Assembly (NCBI RefSeq): GCF_902381825.1
Contig: NZ_LR698973.1
Span: 2,272,614 to 2,334,911 of the forward strand
Origin: Pseudocoprococcus catus
Lineage (GTDB): Bacteria > Bacillota > Clostridia > Lachnospirales > Lachnospiraceae
DNA: 62,298 nt
Reading direction: 5' to 3'
Each line of letters starts with the position of its first letter. The first letter of the stretch is position 1. A program made the position numbers and the translations under genes. The notes beneath the pieces were generated by a model. The model was not told the DNA's origin, did no database searches, and saw only the letters and a program-made list of their open reading frames with translations. Of the stretch, positions 51,278 to 60,724 are shown piece after piece.

Positions 51278-51775
51278 TCAGACCATATTCGGATGCAAGA
51301 TGATCTCATAGCCATCCGTTTTACCAAAAGGCTGCTTTGCTACAGCCAGTACCGGATACGACGTTTGAAAAAAATACCGGCCCTCGAATACAATCAATTC
51401 ATCCGCGACAAATCCCCTCAGCAGGCCGTTTTCAACACCAATACTGCTGTATGGAATCAATCGAAACCGTGTGTCCCACTCCATTTCTCCCTCAAAAAGA
51501 CGTGCAGCCAGTTCTTTCCCAATAATGCTGACCGGCTTTCTTCTGATAGGTTCGTACAAACAGTTCCCCGTATCATAAAGCCCGATGGTTTCTATTGTTT
51601 TTAGTCCCAATTTGATTTGTACACGGTAAAGAGTCTTCCGCTTATGACGGCAAAGTCGCCTGCATCGTTGACGCAGTTTCCCTGCCAAGTGATGATTCAT
51701 GAAATGCGTATAATAGAATTGCAGGAAATCATTGTACCTATATATTTCATCCCAGGTGGCAGTCCGGTTTAAAAT
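51278..51775 (-). pseudogene. spoIIGA: spoIIGA, N-terminally truncated
   Basis: The preserved 140 or so residues are the C-terminal aspartic-protease domain of SpoIIGA, which cleaves pro-SigE: LYDTGN holds the catalytic Asp (D43 of the ATG-initiated frame), followed by KPVSIIGKELAARLF, RLIPYSSIGVENGLLRG and the YEIILHP end. The five-helix membrane domain (about 150 residues) that should precede it is missing. A good AGGAGG (51784-51789) and the promoter remain upstream, but the frame between holds no ATG in the right place; only ATT/ATA codons lie at the right distance. It is either broken or starts at the ATG at 51700 as a soluble protease. Confidence 0.75.
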
Positions 51776-51807
51776 ATTTCTTTCCTCCTGATTTTTGGTA
51801 CGGATTT

Positions 51808-51871
51808 ATTATAGCGTATGTCCCATAAATAATTTGTCAAAACAGGGCCGTATTATCTGAAATATTTCGAC
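51808..51871 (-). promoter_or_regulatory. spoIIG promoter with Spo0A box and long spacer
   Basis: On the minus strand a perfect -35 TTGACA (51835-51840) and a perfect -10 TATAAT (51808-51813) are 21 bp apart. The B. subtilis spoIIG promoter is known for good hexamers with an over-long spacer of about 22 bp that needs Spo0A. A Spo0A-box-like AGTCGAA (around 51865-51872) lies upstream. So the regulation looks intact although the first gene is truncated. Confidence 0.7.
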
Positions 51872-51936
51872 TAAAACTGCCGGATTTATTATGCCAAAGT
51901 TTTGTGATGATAAAAAGGAATGATAATATTGAAGAC

Positions 51937-51965
51937 AAAAAGGCACACCCTGACGGATGTGCCTT
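51937..51965 (-). terminator. ftsZ terminator
   Basis: On the minus strand AAGGCACA pairs with TGTGCCTT across a 10-base loop and is followed by T5 G, 22 bp past the ftsZ stop. It separates the division operon from the spoIIG transcript. Confidence 0.8.
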
Positions 51966-51986
51966 AAAATTCAAATATTCAACTCA

Positions 51987-53132
51987 TTATTTCTTCTGTA
52001 AGAAGCTAGGAATCTGAATGTTGCCTGTTGTACCTGCAGGTTTCTTCGCAGACTGATTCTGCTGAACGAATGAAGGTGGTACAGGACTTCCTGTCGGCGC
52101 TTTGTATGTATTGCTGCCAACGCTTGTCTGGTAAAGCGGTTTCTTTGCATAACCAGGTTTCTGTGGTGTCTCCACTTTCTTCTCTTCTTCAAGACCTGTT
52201 GCAATAACAGTGATTGTTGCTGAATCCGGGTTAGAATCATCATACATTGCACCGAAGATAATATTCGCAGATTCACCTGCCAGCTCTTCAACATACATAG
52301 CTGCTTCATTGGCTTCAATCAGACCGATATCACCGGAAATATTGATAATGATATCTGTTGCGCCTTCAATCGTTGTCTCAAGCAGAGGGCTCGTGATTGC
52401 CTGCTTAACAGCTTCAAGTGCTTTATCATCACCATGGCCTTCACCAATACCGATATGTGCAATTCCCTTGTCTTTCATAACAGTTGAAATATCTGCAAAG
52501 TCAAGGTTGATCAGACCAGGAACATTGATCAGATCAGTGATACCCTGAACGCCCTGCTGTAATACTTCATCTGCCTTCTTCAGCGCTTCAGGCATAGATG
52601 TTCTTCTGTCAACAATCTCAAGCAGCTTGTCATTCGGGATAACGATCAGTGTATCAACATTCTGTTTCAGTCTTTCAATACCCTGGATCGCATTGTTCAT
52701 ACGCTGTCTTGCCTCAAATCTGAATGGCTTTGTAACAACACCGACTGTCAGACATCCGAGTTCTTTGGCAATGCCGGCAACAACAGGTGCTGCACCTGTA
52801 CCTGTACCGCCGCCCATACCACAGGTAACGAATACCATATCAGCGCCTTTGATCAGCTCTGTGAGCTCGTCCATACTCTCTTCTGCCGCCTTTGCACCTA
52901 CTTCAGGCTTTGCTCCGGCACCAAGACCTTTTGTCAGCTTCTCGCCGATCTGTACTAACTGTGGTGCCTTACATAACTGCAGTGCCTGACGGTCTGTATT
53001 AACACCGATGAATTCAACACCGAGAATATTTTCATCTACCATTCGGTTGACAGCATTGTTACCTGCACCGCCAACACCAATTACAAGAATTTTTGCTGCT
53101 GCTTCATTTTCATTTGGTTTTATCTCAAGCAA
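51987..53132 (-). CDS. ftsZ: Cell division protein FtsZ
   Basis: A 381-residue tubulin-like GTPase that forms the division ring. The GTP-binding signature GGGTGTG is at 107-113; other blocks are [17 protein letters not shown] (start), NTDRQAL and the T7 loop NLDFADI. The linker (about 320-365) is Pro/Gln/Ser-rich, and the C-terminus ends [10 protein letters not shown], the tip bound by partners such as FtsA and SepF. The start codon is TTG (TTGCTTGAG), with GGAGG 7 bases upstream. It is the last gene of the division operon. Confidence 0.97.
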   Translation of the reverse strand: MLEIKPNENEAAAKILVIGVGGAGNNAVNRMVDENILGVEFIGVNTDRQALQLCKAPQLVQIGEKLTKGLGAGAKPEVGAKAAEESMDELTELIKGADMVFVTCGMGGGTGTGAAPVVAGIAKELGCLTVGVVTKPFRFEARQRMNNAIQGIERLKQNVDTLIVIPNDKLLEIVDRRTSMPEALKKADEVLQQGVQGITDLINVPGLINLDFADISTVMKDKGIAHIGIGEGHGDDKALEAVKQAITSPLLETTIEGATDIIINISGDIGLIEANEAAMYVEELAGESANIIFGAMYDDSNPDSATITVIATGLEEEKKVETPQKPGYAKKPLYQTSVGSNTYKAPTGSPVPPSFVQQNQSAKKPAGTTGNIQIPSFLQKK

Positions 53133-53214
53133 GGTTCTTCCTCCTTCATATTTTACCTTTTATCGTACCATACCATTATATAATATTATTTTTTTTAAAA
53201 ATATCAACCTTTAT

Positions 53215-53988
53215 TTATGAATCTTTTGTAAAAATAATTGAATCTTTTGTCGAATCGTACTCCTCAAGATGCAGTGTCCCAGACAGACCTTCCAGTTTCG
53301 AAAGCAGATCATTCAGTTCAGAAATCTTTTCTTCCATATATATATCTTTGCCGAGAAGAACCTTAACCTTGCCCATGACAATATAATAGCCGCCGTCATC
53401 TGACTTGCCAAGACTATCTGCAGTAATCGCTTCGCTTCGAAGAATAGCTGCAATATCCAAAAAATCTGCAAAGACACCGGTATCATCAGACACCAGTTGT
53501 TCACCTACTTCTGTTGTATCAGCTGTTATACCGCTTAAAAGAAGGACATCCTGAAGCTTCTCTGTCTGTTTCAAAACAATTTTGCCGCTGTCATTGACGT
53601 AAATGTATTCATCTTCTGACTGAACATATCCCGACAGTTTTTCTTCATTCACCTGTACAACAATTGTCTGTGGATTTCTGAGCTGTACATGAATGCTGTT
53701 CAACAACGGCTCAGAGGATATATCCGTTTTGCGGTTAAGCAGCCACAACAGCAATGAATTGTTCTGACATTTATCATATTGGATCAATGTCTGGATCGTC
53801 TCATCACTAACACGCTCATTCCCTGTAATCCGGATAGTCTTAATCCTGCAGCCAAACACCATCGCCAGAATAAGGCCGACAGTAACAATCAGAACCAGCC
53901 ACCCCTTCATGCTTTTCTTCTTTTTCTTTTGTTTGCCGGGACGCTTCCTTCTCTGACTTTCTTGCATCTCTCTGTCTGTATCTGTCAA
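53215..53988 (-). CDS. divIB: Division protein DivIB/FtsQ (POTRA domain)
   Basis: A 257-residue bitopic membrane protein: a very basic cytoplasmic N-terminus (RRKRPGKQKKKKKSMKG), one transmembrane helix (about 29-46), a POTRA domain (IKTIRITGNERVSDETIQTL, about 48-115) and a beta domain. It links FtsL and the septal transpeptidase in the divisome. The start is TTG, right after the murA stop, with GGGAGG 8 bases upstream; an ATG seven codons later lacks a ribosome site. Confidence 0.88.
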   Translation of the reverse strand: MTDTDREMQESQRRKRPGKQKKKKKSMKGWLVLIVTVGLILAMVFGCRIKTIRITGNERVSDETIQTLIQYDKCQNNSLLLWLLNRKTDISSEPLLNSIHVQLRNPQTIVVQVNEEKLSGYVQSEDEYIYVNDSGKIVLKQTEKLQDVLLLSGITADTTEVGEQLVSDDTGVFADFLDIAAILRSEAITADSLGKSDDGGYYIVMGKVKVLLGKDIYMEEKISELNDLLSKLEGLSGTLHLEEYDSTKDSIIFTKDS

Positions 53989-55272
53989 TCAATTATCCTC
54001 CCATCTTCGTTCTGTATGATCAGTTATACAGCGAATCTCAGCGCCTAATTGCCCAAGATCCCTGCATATATCCTGATAGCCGCGTTCAATATGCTCACTT
54101 CCGTGAATCACCGTCTCTCCCTCTGCCGCAAGACCTGCGATGACAAGTGCCGCCCCGCCCCGCAGTTCTTTCGCCTCCACTGTTTCACCATGCATCCGGC
54201 AAGGGCCATGAATCACTGCTCTTCGCTGATCAACGGTAATATTACCGCCCATTCTTATCAGTTCCGGAACGACTTTGTATCGATTCTCAAATATATGCTC
54301 CGTCACGGTACTGTCCCCTCTGGCCTGACACAGACATGCCAGCATCTGAGACTGCATATCCGTCGGAAATCCCGGATAAGGTTCTGTTTCAATTTCTTTA
54401 ACAGCCAAGAGCATAGACGGTGCTATTATTTTAATACTTTCTTTGTAAATAATCAAGCCACATCCTGATTCTACCAGCACATCCGCAACAGCACGCACAT
54501 TTTCAATATGAATTCCCTTTAAAACAATCTCTCCGCCAACAGCGGCGGCAGCAGCCATGTAGGTACCCGCAGCAATTCGATCAGCCATGATCGTGTACTC
54601 TGTATCATGAAGTGTTTTTACCCCTTTGATCCGTATCCTCTCTGTGCCTTCTCCTTCTATGCACGCACCGGATTTTTTCAGAAAACGGCACAGATCTGCA
54701 ATTTCAGGTTCCATAGCGGCATGGATAATTTCAGTAACACCGTCTGCAAGTACAGCAGCCAGCAAAATATTTTCTGTCACCCCTACACTGGGATAAGGCA
54801 GTTCAATCCTGTTTCCCTTCAGTCCTGTCGTTTTGCATTCAATTTTATTTTCCTTCAGATCGATCTGTACATTCATCTTTCGAAGTGCATCAATATGCCA
54901 GTCTATAGGCCTGGCCCCTATGGTACAGCCGCCGGGATAAGGCATTGTAACTTCCTGTCCTCTTCCCAGCAGCGCTCCCAAAAGGATGATCGATGAGCGC
55001 ATTTTTCCGGCATCCAGAGAAGAAACGGCAACTGTATCCATCTGATCTGTTTTTATCCAGACGTCTCCGTCATCCCACATAATCCCGGCACCCGACTGCT
55101 GAAGAATACGCAGCATATGATGCACATCCATTATCTGTGGGCAGCGGCGAAGATGAACCGTTCCGTTATTCAAAACAGAGGCAGCAATGATGGGCAGCGC
55201 AGCATTTTTGGCGCCCTGAACTTCAATCTCGCCATGTAGACTGTGTCCGCCGCGGATCTTTATATGTGACAT
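53989..55272 (-). CDS. murA: UDP-N-acetylglucosamine 1-carboxyvinyltransferase
   Basis: A 427-residue enzyme for the first committed step of peptidoglycan synthesis, transferring enolpyruvyl from PEP to UDP-GlcNAc. Family residues are present: K22 and N23 in QGAKNAALP, the fosfomycin-target cysteine C116 in PYPGGCTIGARP, and the LRGGAALVIAGLAAEGET segment near the C-terminus. GGAGG precedes the ATG by 6 bases. Its position between ftsW and divIB is as in many Lachnospiraceae. The intact Cys predicts sensitivity to fosfomycin. Confidence 0.97.
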   Translation of the reverse strand: MSHIKIRGGHSLHGEIEVQGAKNAALPIIAASVLNNGTVHLRRCPQIMDVHHMLRILQQSGAGIMWDDGDVWIKTDQMDTVAVSSLDAGKMRSSIILLGALLGRGQEVTMPYPGGCTIGARPIDWHIDALRKMNVQIDLKENKIECKTTGLKGNRIELPYPSVGVTENILLAAVLADGVTEIIHAAMEPEIADLCRFLKKSGACIEGEGTERIRIKGVKTLHDTEYTIMADRIAAGTYMAAAAAVGGEIVLKGIHIENVRAVADVLVESGCGLIIYKESIKIIAPSMLLAVKEIETEPYPGFPTDMQSQMLACLCQARGDSTVTEHIFENRYKVVPELIRMGGNITVDQRRAVIHGPCRMHGETVEAKELRGGAALVIAGLAAEGETVIHGSEHIERGYQDICRDLGQLGAEIRCITDHTERRWEDN

Positions 55273-55315
55273 ATCTCGCCTCCACGATTACAGGTTTGTG
55301 ACTTCCCGTCATAAT

Positions 55316-56407
55316 TTATGATATGTATGTTTTCCCCTGTTGTGCAATGTTTTGTACAATTCCGATTTCACACATCAAAAATATCAGCGACGTTCCGCCG
55401 TAACTGATAAACGGCAGTGGGATCCCGGTATTTGGAATACTGTTTGTCACGACAGCAATATTGATCAGCATCTGAAGCCCCAGATGTGCTGTTACCCCCA
55501 TCGTCAGCAGTGCCCCCGGTATATCCGGTGCAGAATTAGCCGTAATCAGACATCGCCAAATCAGAAACATAAACAGTGCTGCAATAATTCCTGCACCAAG
55601 AAGCCCCCATTCCTCGCATATAACAGAAAAAATCATATCATTATGTGCCTCCGGTATATACGCCAGTTTTTGAATACTTTTCCCATAGCCCCGGCCAAAA
55701 AGGCCGCCTGAACCAATGGCATACAAAGACTGTCTTGTCTGATAACCTTTGGGATGCGTTTCAACATTCAGCCATGCCTCGATCCTTCCTACCCGGTATG
55801 AGGCAAGCTTCAAAAATACCCCCATGAATCCACCGCCTAATCCCATCAGCACAAAAAACGGCAGCCATTGCCTGCTGGCTGTAAAAATGATAATGAAGGC
55901 AATTCCCATAATGATAATTCCCGTGCTGAGATTTGTCACCATGACCATTCCCGCCGCCGGCATCATCCATAAAAACACGAGCAGTATGCCCTTCCATTTT
56001 TTCATCATGCTGCCGGCAGCTCCGCAGATGGATGCCAGGAAAATAATCAGTACAAATTTAGCAAATTCCGACGGCTGAAAACCAATAGAACCAATATAAA
56101 TCCAACGTTTTTGGCCATGGCTGGCTGTCCCCACAACAAAAACCGCCGCCAGCAGCAAAAGTGAAAGACCATACAGCGGCAGAGCCATTTTAAGCAATCG
56201 GTGATAATCCAGTTTCATCATCAGAAACATCGCTGCTGTCCCGAGAAGTACGGTAAAAATCTGTCGTTCCACATAATAAAAAGCATTCCCCATATGCAGC
56301 CGGGCAGTATAATTGCTGGCACTGTAAATCATCAGCAGCCCAAACAGAATAAGCCCGAACACCGTGCCGAGCATCGCCCAGTCGCCCACAAATCTTTTTC
56401 TATTCAT
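55316..56407 (-). CDS. ftsW: FtsW/SpoVE lipid-II glycosyltransferase (SEDS family)
   Basis: About 363 residues with ten membrane helices, typical of SEDS proteins. Signatures are GTASHGQKRWIYIGSIGFQPSEFAK-like core (the QPSEFAK box at about 110), GRGYGKSIQKLAYIPEAHND (the catalytic extracellular loop with its acidic residue) and PFISYGGTSLI near the end. It polymerises peptidoglycan strands at the septum or the spore septum. I start at the ATG at 56407, which overlaps the PBP stop by 8 bases; the frame is open to 56425. Confidence 0.92.
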   Translation of the reverse strand: MNRKRFVGDWAMLGTVFGLILFGLLMIYSASNYTARLHMGNAFYYVERQIFTVLLGTAAMFLMMKLDYHRLLKMALPLYGLSLLLLAAVFVVGTASHGQKRWIYIGSIGFQPSEFAKFVLIIFLASICGAAGSMMKKWKGILLVFLWMMPAAGMVMVTNLSTGIIIMGIAFIIIFTASRQWLPFFVLMGLGGGFMGVFLKLASYRVGRIEAWLNVETHPKGYQTRQSLYAIGSGGLFGRGYGKSIQKLAYIPEAHNDMIFSVICEEWGLLGAGIIAALFMFLIWRCLITANSAPDIPGALLTMGVTAHLGLQMLINIAVVTNSIPNTGIPLPFISYGGTSLIFLMCEIGIVQNIAQQGKTYIS

Positions 56408-58139
56408 TGCCGTCACCCGAATCACTTTCTATGTCCGGCCATTGCCCCAGGTAATAAGGCAGAACATTCTCAAAAATCTCTCTCATGACCGGTGCCGCAA
56501 CGGTTCCTCCATAATAGGCACCGGTCGGCTCGTCAATCAGAACGATGCCTATGATCTCAGGGTTATCCGCCGGGGCAAAGCCGATAAAGGAGGCAATATA
56601 TTTGCCGGATCCCCTGGGCAATTTCTGGCTGGTTGCCGTTTTGCCGCCAATCCGATATCCCTCAATGAAGCATTTTTTGCCTGTACCTTCCGAAATAACC
56701 TTTTCAAGCAATGCCTTCATTGTATCGGAGACTTCGGAACCAATGACATGTGCTTCTTCATTATAGTGCAGTCGGATCATATTGCCTTTGGCATCCACAA
56801 TCCGAACCCCCAAATGCGGTGTGATCAGTTTGCCGCCATTAATGACAGCACTGACTGCCCGCAGCATTTGAATAGGTGTGATCTGAAAAGACTGTCCAAA
56901 GGAAATCGTCGCAAGTTCCACATCCCCCACATTGTCAATCTGATGCATGATCGAACTTGCCTCTCCCGGGAGATCAATGCCGCTCTTTTCCATAAGTCCA
57001 AGCCTGTCAAAATATTGGTACATTACCTGAACACCAGTTCTAAGACCGGTTTCGATAAAAACAGGATTGCACGAATTCATCAGTCCTTCCACAAAGGATT
57101 CAGAGCCATGTCCGCTGATCTTGTGACATCGTATCCGCCGGTCATCGACAATCTTATATCCCGGGCAGTAAAAACGGTCATTTTGTGAAACCGCGTGGGA
57201 TTCCAGCGCAGCTGTAGAGGTAATGATCTTGAAGGTGGATCCGGGTTCATAGGTATCGTTCAGGCAGCCATTTCGCCACATCTGGTTCAACGCATCCTGT
57301 ATAGCGTCTGTTTCGGCATTTTCAGGCAATAAATAAGGCGCATTCAGATTGAATTCCGGTTCATTGGTCATGGCCAAAATTTCTCCGTTTTTCGGATTCA
57401 TTAAGATAACAGAGACGGATTTTGCTTCCTTCTGTTCCATGATTCTTTTTGCAACCTGCTGGACATAGCTCTGGATCGTATAATCCAGACTGATATAAAG
57501 ATCACTTCCGGGAATCGGTTCCACCCGCCCCTCGGATGTATTTTCGACTTCAATGCCTCTTGCATCCGTCGTTGTCAGAATTGTCCCCTCTATTCCCTGC
57601 AAATAGGCATCATATTGAACTTCTAACCCAATAATGCCCTGATTGTCGCCGCCCGTAAAACCCAACACTTTGGAGGCCAGCGTTTTGTATGGGTAATAAC
57701 GGGTATAATCTTCATCCACCATAACCCCATCCAGTTTGTATTCACGGATTTTGTCCCCCAGCGCTTTGTCAACATTAGCCTTAATGCGTTCAATAGATGA
57801 CACTTTTTCGACCCGTGCCCGTACTTTTGCTTCATCCAGAGACAAGACCTCTGATAAAACACGAATAACCTTTTCAGGTTCTTTGATCTGATTGTGTATC
57901 ACAGAAATTGTACAGACAGATTTGTTGTCCGCCAAAATCCTTTGGTTTCTGTCATAAATCAGCCCCCGTGCCGCCTTGATGCTTCGCTCCCTTTCATGCA
58001 GTGCATCGGCCTGGCTCTGATAGTACGCCGACCGAAATATCATCAGATAAGCCAGCCGCCCCATCAAAACCAGGCCGATACCCACAATAAAAGCGGCCAC
58101 TATGAGCATCTTTCGTCTATGATAGATTTTAATATGCAT
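56400..58139 (-). CDS. SpoVD/FtsI-type class B penicillin-binding protein with KTA motif
   Basis: A 579-residue transpeptidase: one N-terminal membrane helix (about 12-34), dimerisation domain with ERSIKAARGLIYDRN (about 51-65), and transpeptidase domain with STFK (301-304, nucleophile Ser), SCN (356-358) and, in the position of the third motif, KTA (500-502) instead of KTG. There is no PASTA domain. The pair of class B PBPs before an FtsW-like gene fits SpoVD plus FtsI/PBP2B, one for vegetative and one for spore-septum synthesis; which is which cannot be decided here. Confidence 0.88.
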   Translation of the reverse strand: MHIKIYHRRKMLIVAAFIVGIGLVLMGRLAYLMIFRSAYYQSQADALHERERSIKAARGLIYDRNQRILADNKSVCTISVIHNQIKEPEKVIRVLSEVLSLDEAKVRARVEKVSSIERIKANVDKALGDKIREYKLDGVMVDEDYTRYYPYKTLASKVLGFTGGDNQGIIGLEVQYDAYLQGIEGTILTTTDARGIEVENTSEGRVEPIPGSDLYISLDYTIQSYVQQVAKRIMEQKEAKSVSVILMNPKNGEILAMTNEPEFNLNAPYLLPENAETDAIQDALNQMWRNGCLNDTYEPGSTFKIITSTAALESHAVSQNDRFYCPGYKIVDDRRIRCHKISGHGSESFVEGLMNSCNPVFIETGLRTGVQVMYQYFDRLGLMEKSGIDLPGEASSIMHQIDNVGDVELATISFGQSFQITPIQMLRAVSAVINGGKLITPHLGVRIVDAKGNMIRLHYNEEAHVIGSEVSDTMKALLEKVISEGTGKKCFIEGYRIGGKTATSQKLPRGSGKYIASFIGFAPADNPEIIGIVLIDEPTGAYYGGTVAAPVMREIFENVLPYYLGQWPDIESDSGDGNE

Positions 58140-58199
58140 ACATACGTCCGCTTTATTTTTTATTATATTATGTTGTCGTTATTCCTATTAGAACAGCTG

Positions 58200-60134
58200 T
58201 TATTCATCATCATCTGATGTGCCGTTATCCGAATTATCCGCACCTTCATTGGCCTGATCATCATAAGAACCGTCTGAGGTGTTCTCATTGGTTGTCTCCG
58301 TTTCTGTCACTTCTTCCGTCGGGAAGATCTGCAGATATGGTAAGGCCTCAGAGAATATATTACTTGCAATTGTGGAGGCAAAGGAGCTCTGTCCCTGATC
58401 CTCTGCATTGGCCTCATCGACAACCACATAGACAACCAGCTGCGGATCATCAATCGGTGCTGCGCCAATAAAGGATACAAGACGTTCTTTGCCGCCTCGA
58501 GGAAGCTTCTCTGCTGTACCTGTCTTGCCGCCGATCTTGTATCCGGCCACCTGTGCTGCCTTACCTGTACCATTCTCTACCGTCTCATACAGAGCATTCT
58601 TCATCCATTCGGAGGTTGTCTTTGAAACAGTTGTCCGCATCAGTGTCTTATCAAAAACCTGCACCGTATTGCCATTATCCGATGCAATCTCAGATACGAC
58701 ATGCGGCTTATAATAATAACCGCCATTAACAATTGAGCAAAAGGCTGATACAACCTGTACCATCGTCGCATTGTAGCCCTGGCCAAAAGAACTTGTCCAC
58801 ATTTCAACAGGTCCCATATTGTCTGCTGTATAAATCGTAGCGGCACAGCTTGCTTCTCCCGGAAGATCGATACCTGTCAACTGCCCAAGTCCAAACAGTT
58901 TCTGCATCTTCGTAAAGGAAGTGATGCCGATTCTGTCGCTGAGCTGCATCATGACATCATTGCAGGAATGTGTAATACCGCCCGTCAGATCTAATTCACC
59001 ATGCACACTGTTGCAGGAAACAAAAGTACCGTCGTTCTCGTAGGTCTGACCACCGTCACAGTAGAATTGTTCGTTCGGGTCTACAAGTGCCTGATCCAGC
59101 GCATAGGAAACCGTCATAGTCTTGACGGTTGAACCCGGCTCATAGCTATCATTCACACAGAAGTTACGCCAGAGCGTATAAAGGGCATCCGACATTTCCT
59201 CATCCGTCATGTCCGCCAGCTGATCCTCTGTGTAACCGGCCACTGTTAGATCTCTCGGGTTATTCAGATCAAATATCGGAGCACTCGCCATAGCCAGAAC
59301 CTCTCCGTTATTCGGATTCATAACAATAGCAGCCACGTTTTTGGCCCCGGTTTCTGTCATGAACTGGCTGATATATTTCTCTGCAATACGCTGGATATTG
59401 ATATCAATGGTTGATACAACTGTCTTGCCATTATGTGGTTCCTCTGTAACGGTCTGGAGATCCACATTATCCGTGAGATAACCGTACTTTCTTCCATTGG
59501 TTCCGGACAATGTATCATTATAATAGCTTTCAATTCCCCAGAGACCGCTGTTATCAGAAGCTGTAAAACCGATCAGATCACAGGCCAGTGTCGAAAACGG
59601 ATAGATTCTCTGATAACTTTCTTCAAACCAGATTCCCGATGAAACAGCCTTGATCTTCTGCGCATCATTCCCATCCTCTGAAGCAAGAAAATCATCATAC
59701 GGCTTTTTCTCATCATATGTCATTTTCCTCTTCAAAACGACATACCGGCTGTCCGGCTGCTGCGTTAAAATCGTATCCACATCATCCTTGCTGATTGAAA
59801 AATATTCTTCCAGAACTTCTTTGGCGTATTCAGAAGCCTTATCGATATTGCTGTGCGTAATGACATACGGATCTAACACCAGATTGTAGATTTTCTCACT
59901 TGTTGCAAGAACGGTTTTGTTTCGGTCTGTAATATCCCCTCGTTTATAGGGAATTGTCTGTCCATCATAGTTGAGCAACGAGAGTACATTCTTCTCGTAA
60001 TCTGTACCGTTTTTTACATTGATCTGCACAAGTCTGACCACCAGCAGCACAAAGCAGATCAGCACAAACAAGAATACAACGAGCAGTCTTCTTCTGTTCG
60101 TCTTTGAAAATTTCCGTATTTTTTTATCCGCCAT
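58200..60134 (-). CDS. Class B penicillin-binding protein (FtsI/PBP2B-like)
   Basis: A 644-residue transpeptidase with a basic N-terminus, one membrane helix (about 17-38), a dimerisation domain (PYKRGDITDRNKTVLAT, about 62-78) and the transpeptidase motifs STVK (335-338), SCN (390-392) and KTG (537-539). A low-complexity acidic tail (about 605-644, Asn/Asp/Ser/Glu-rich) follows the catalytic domain, and no PASTA repeats are seen. It crosslinks septal peptidoglycan. It is followed within 60 bp by the second class B PBP, so both are made from one transcript. Confidence 0.9.
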   Translation of the reverse strand: MADKKIRKFSKTNRRRLLVVFLFVLICFVLLVVRLVQINVKNGTDYEKNVLSLLNYDGQTIPYKRGDITDRNKTVLATSEKIYNLVLDPYVITHSNIDKASEYAKEVLEEYFSISKDDVDTILTQQPDSRYVVLKRKMTYDEKKPYDDFLASEDGNDAQKIKAVSSGIWFEESYQRIYPFSTLACDLIGFTASDNSGLWGIESYYNDTLSGTNGRKYGYLTDNVDLQTVTEEPHNGKTVVSTIDINIQRIAEKYISQFMTETGAKNVAAIVMNPNNGEVLAMASAPIFDLNNPRDLTVAGYTEDQLADMTDEEMSDALYTLWRNFCVNDSYEPGSTVKTMTVSYALDQALVDPNEQFYCDGGQTYENDGTFVSCNSVHGELDLTGGITHSCNDVMMQLSDRIGITSFTKMQKLFGLGQLTGIDLPGEASCAATIYTADNMGPVEMWTSSFGQGYNATMVQVVSAFCSIVNGGYYYKPHVVSEIASDNGNTVQVFDKTLMRTTVSKTTSEWMKNALYETVENGTGKAAQVAGYKIGGKTGTAEKLPRGGKERLVSFIGAAPIDDPQLVVYVVVDEANAEDQGQSSFASTIASNIFSEALPYLQIFPTEEVTETETTNENTSDGSYDDQANEGADNSDNGTSDDDE

Positions 60135-60163
60135 CTATTAATCACCTAAATTTAATGTCTATT

Positions 60164-60664
60164 TTATTTTCCGCCAGGTATAGATTCATACTGTCGTATA
60201 TAATCATTATTGCTGCTGTCATAATAAATTACCTGATCTTCACCGGCATAGACCATTCCCAGTCTTCCGGTTGCAATCTGGTAAATCTCATCCAGATCAA
60301 TGGTCTTATTCAGGCTTTCCTTCAGTGAATTATTCTGTTCCTGGACGGTCTGCAGCTGACTCTGAAGGGCTGTCACAGCCTGTTCATTCTTCTTCAATAC
60401 AGAACTGGAATGTAAATACATAAAACAGGCAGCCAGGGTAATGCCTACCGATGTCACAAGAAACAGTGTATACTTCAGATCAAAAACTGATACACGCTTC
60501 TTATGCTGTACAGTCCGTTGCTTCGGCCTGGACTGTGCAGCTTTATTTCTTCTTTTAGGTGTTTCAGGCTGTTCATTCAGCCTTCTTGCTGTATTTCCAT
60601 CTATATAATAGCGTTCGGGCTCTCTTCGATAAGCCATCGATTGGTTTGCTCTCTTCTCTGCCAT
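60164..60664 (-). CDS. ftsL: FtsL/DivIC-like septum protein
   Basis: A 166-residue bitopic protein: a long basic cytoplasmic part (RREPERYYIDGNTARRLNEQ, then KRRNKAAQSRPKQRTVQHKK), one transmembrane helix (about 85-105) and a leucine-zipper-like coiled coil outside (about 108-140, KKNEQAVTALQSQLQTVQEQ). Sequence identity in this family is low; the place between rsmH and the PBPs is decisive. I start at the ATG at 60664 (GGGTGG upstream). It joins DivIB and the septal PBP in the divisome core. Confidence 0.85.
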   Translation of the reverse strand: MAEKRANQSMAYRREPERYYIDGNTARRLNEQPETPKRRNKAAQSRPKQRTVQHKKRVSVFDLKYTLFLVTSVGITLAACFMYLHSSSVLKKNEQAVTALQSQLQTVQEQNNSLKESLNKTIDLDEIYQIATGRLGMVYAGEDQVIYYDSSNNDYIRQYESIPGGK

Positions 60665-60724
60665 CCAACGCCACCCTTTCTTCGTTAACAGGACCGTCTG
60701 CGCCTGCCGCATCCGATCGTTTTC

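Noticed and set aside
56364..57188. 274-codon plus-strand frame
   Set aside because: Antisense to ftsW and the class B PBP; both of those have complete family motifs.
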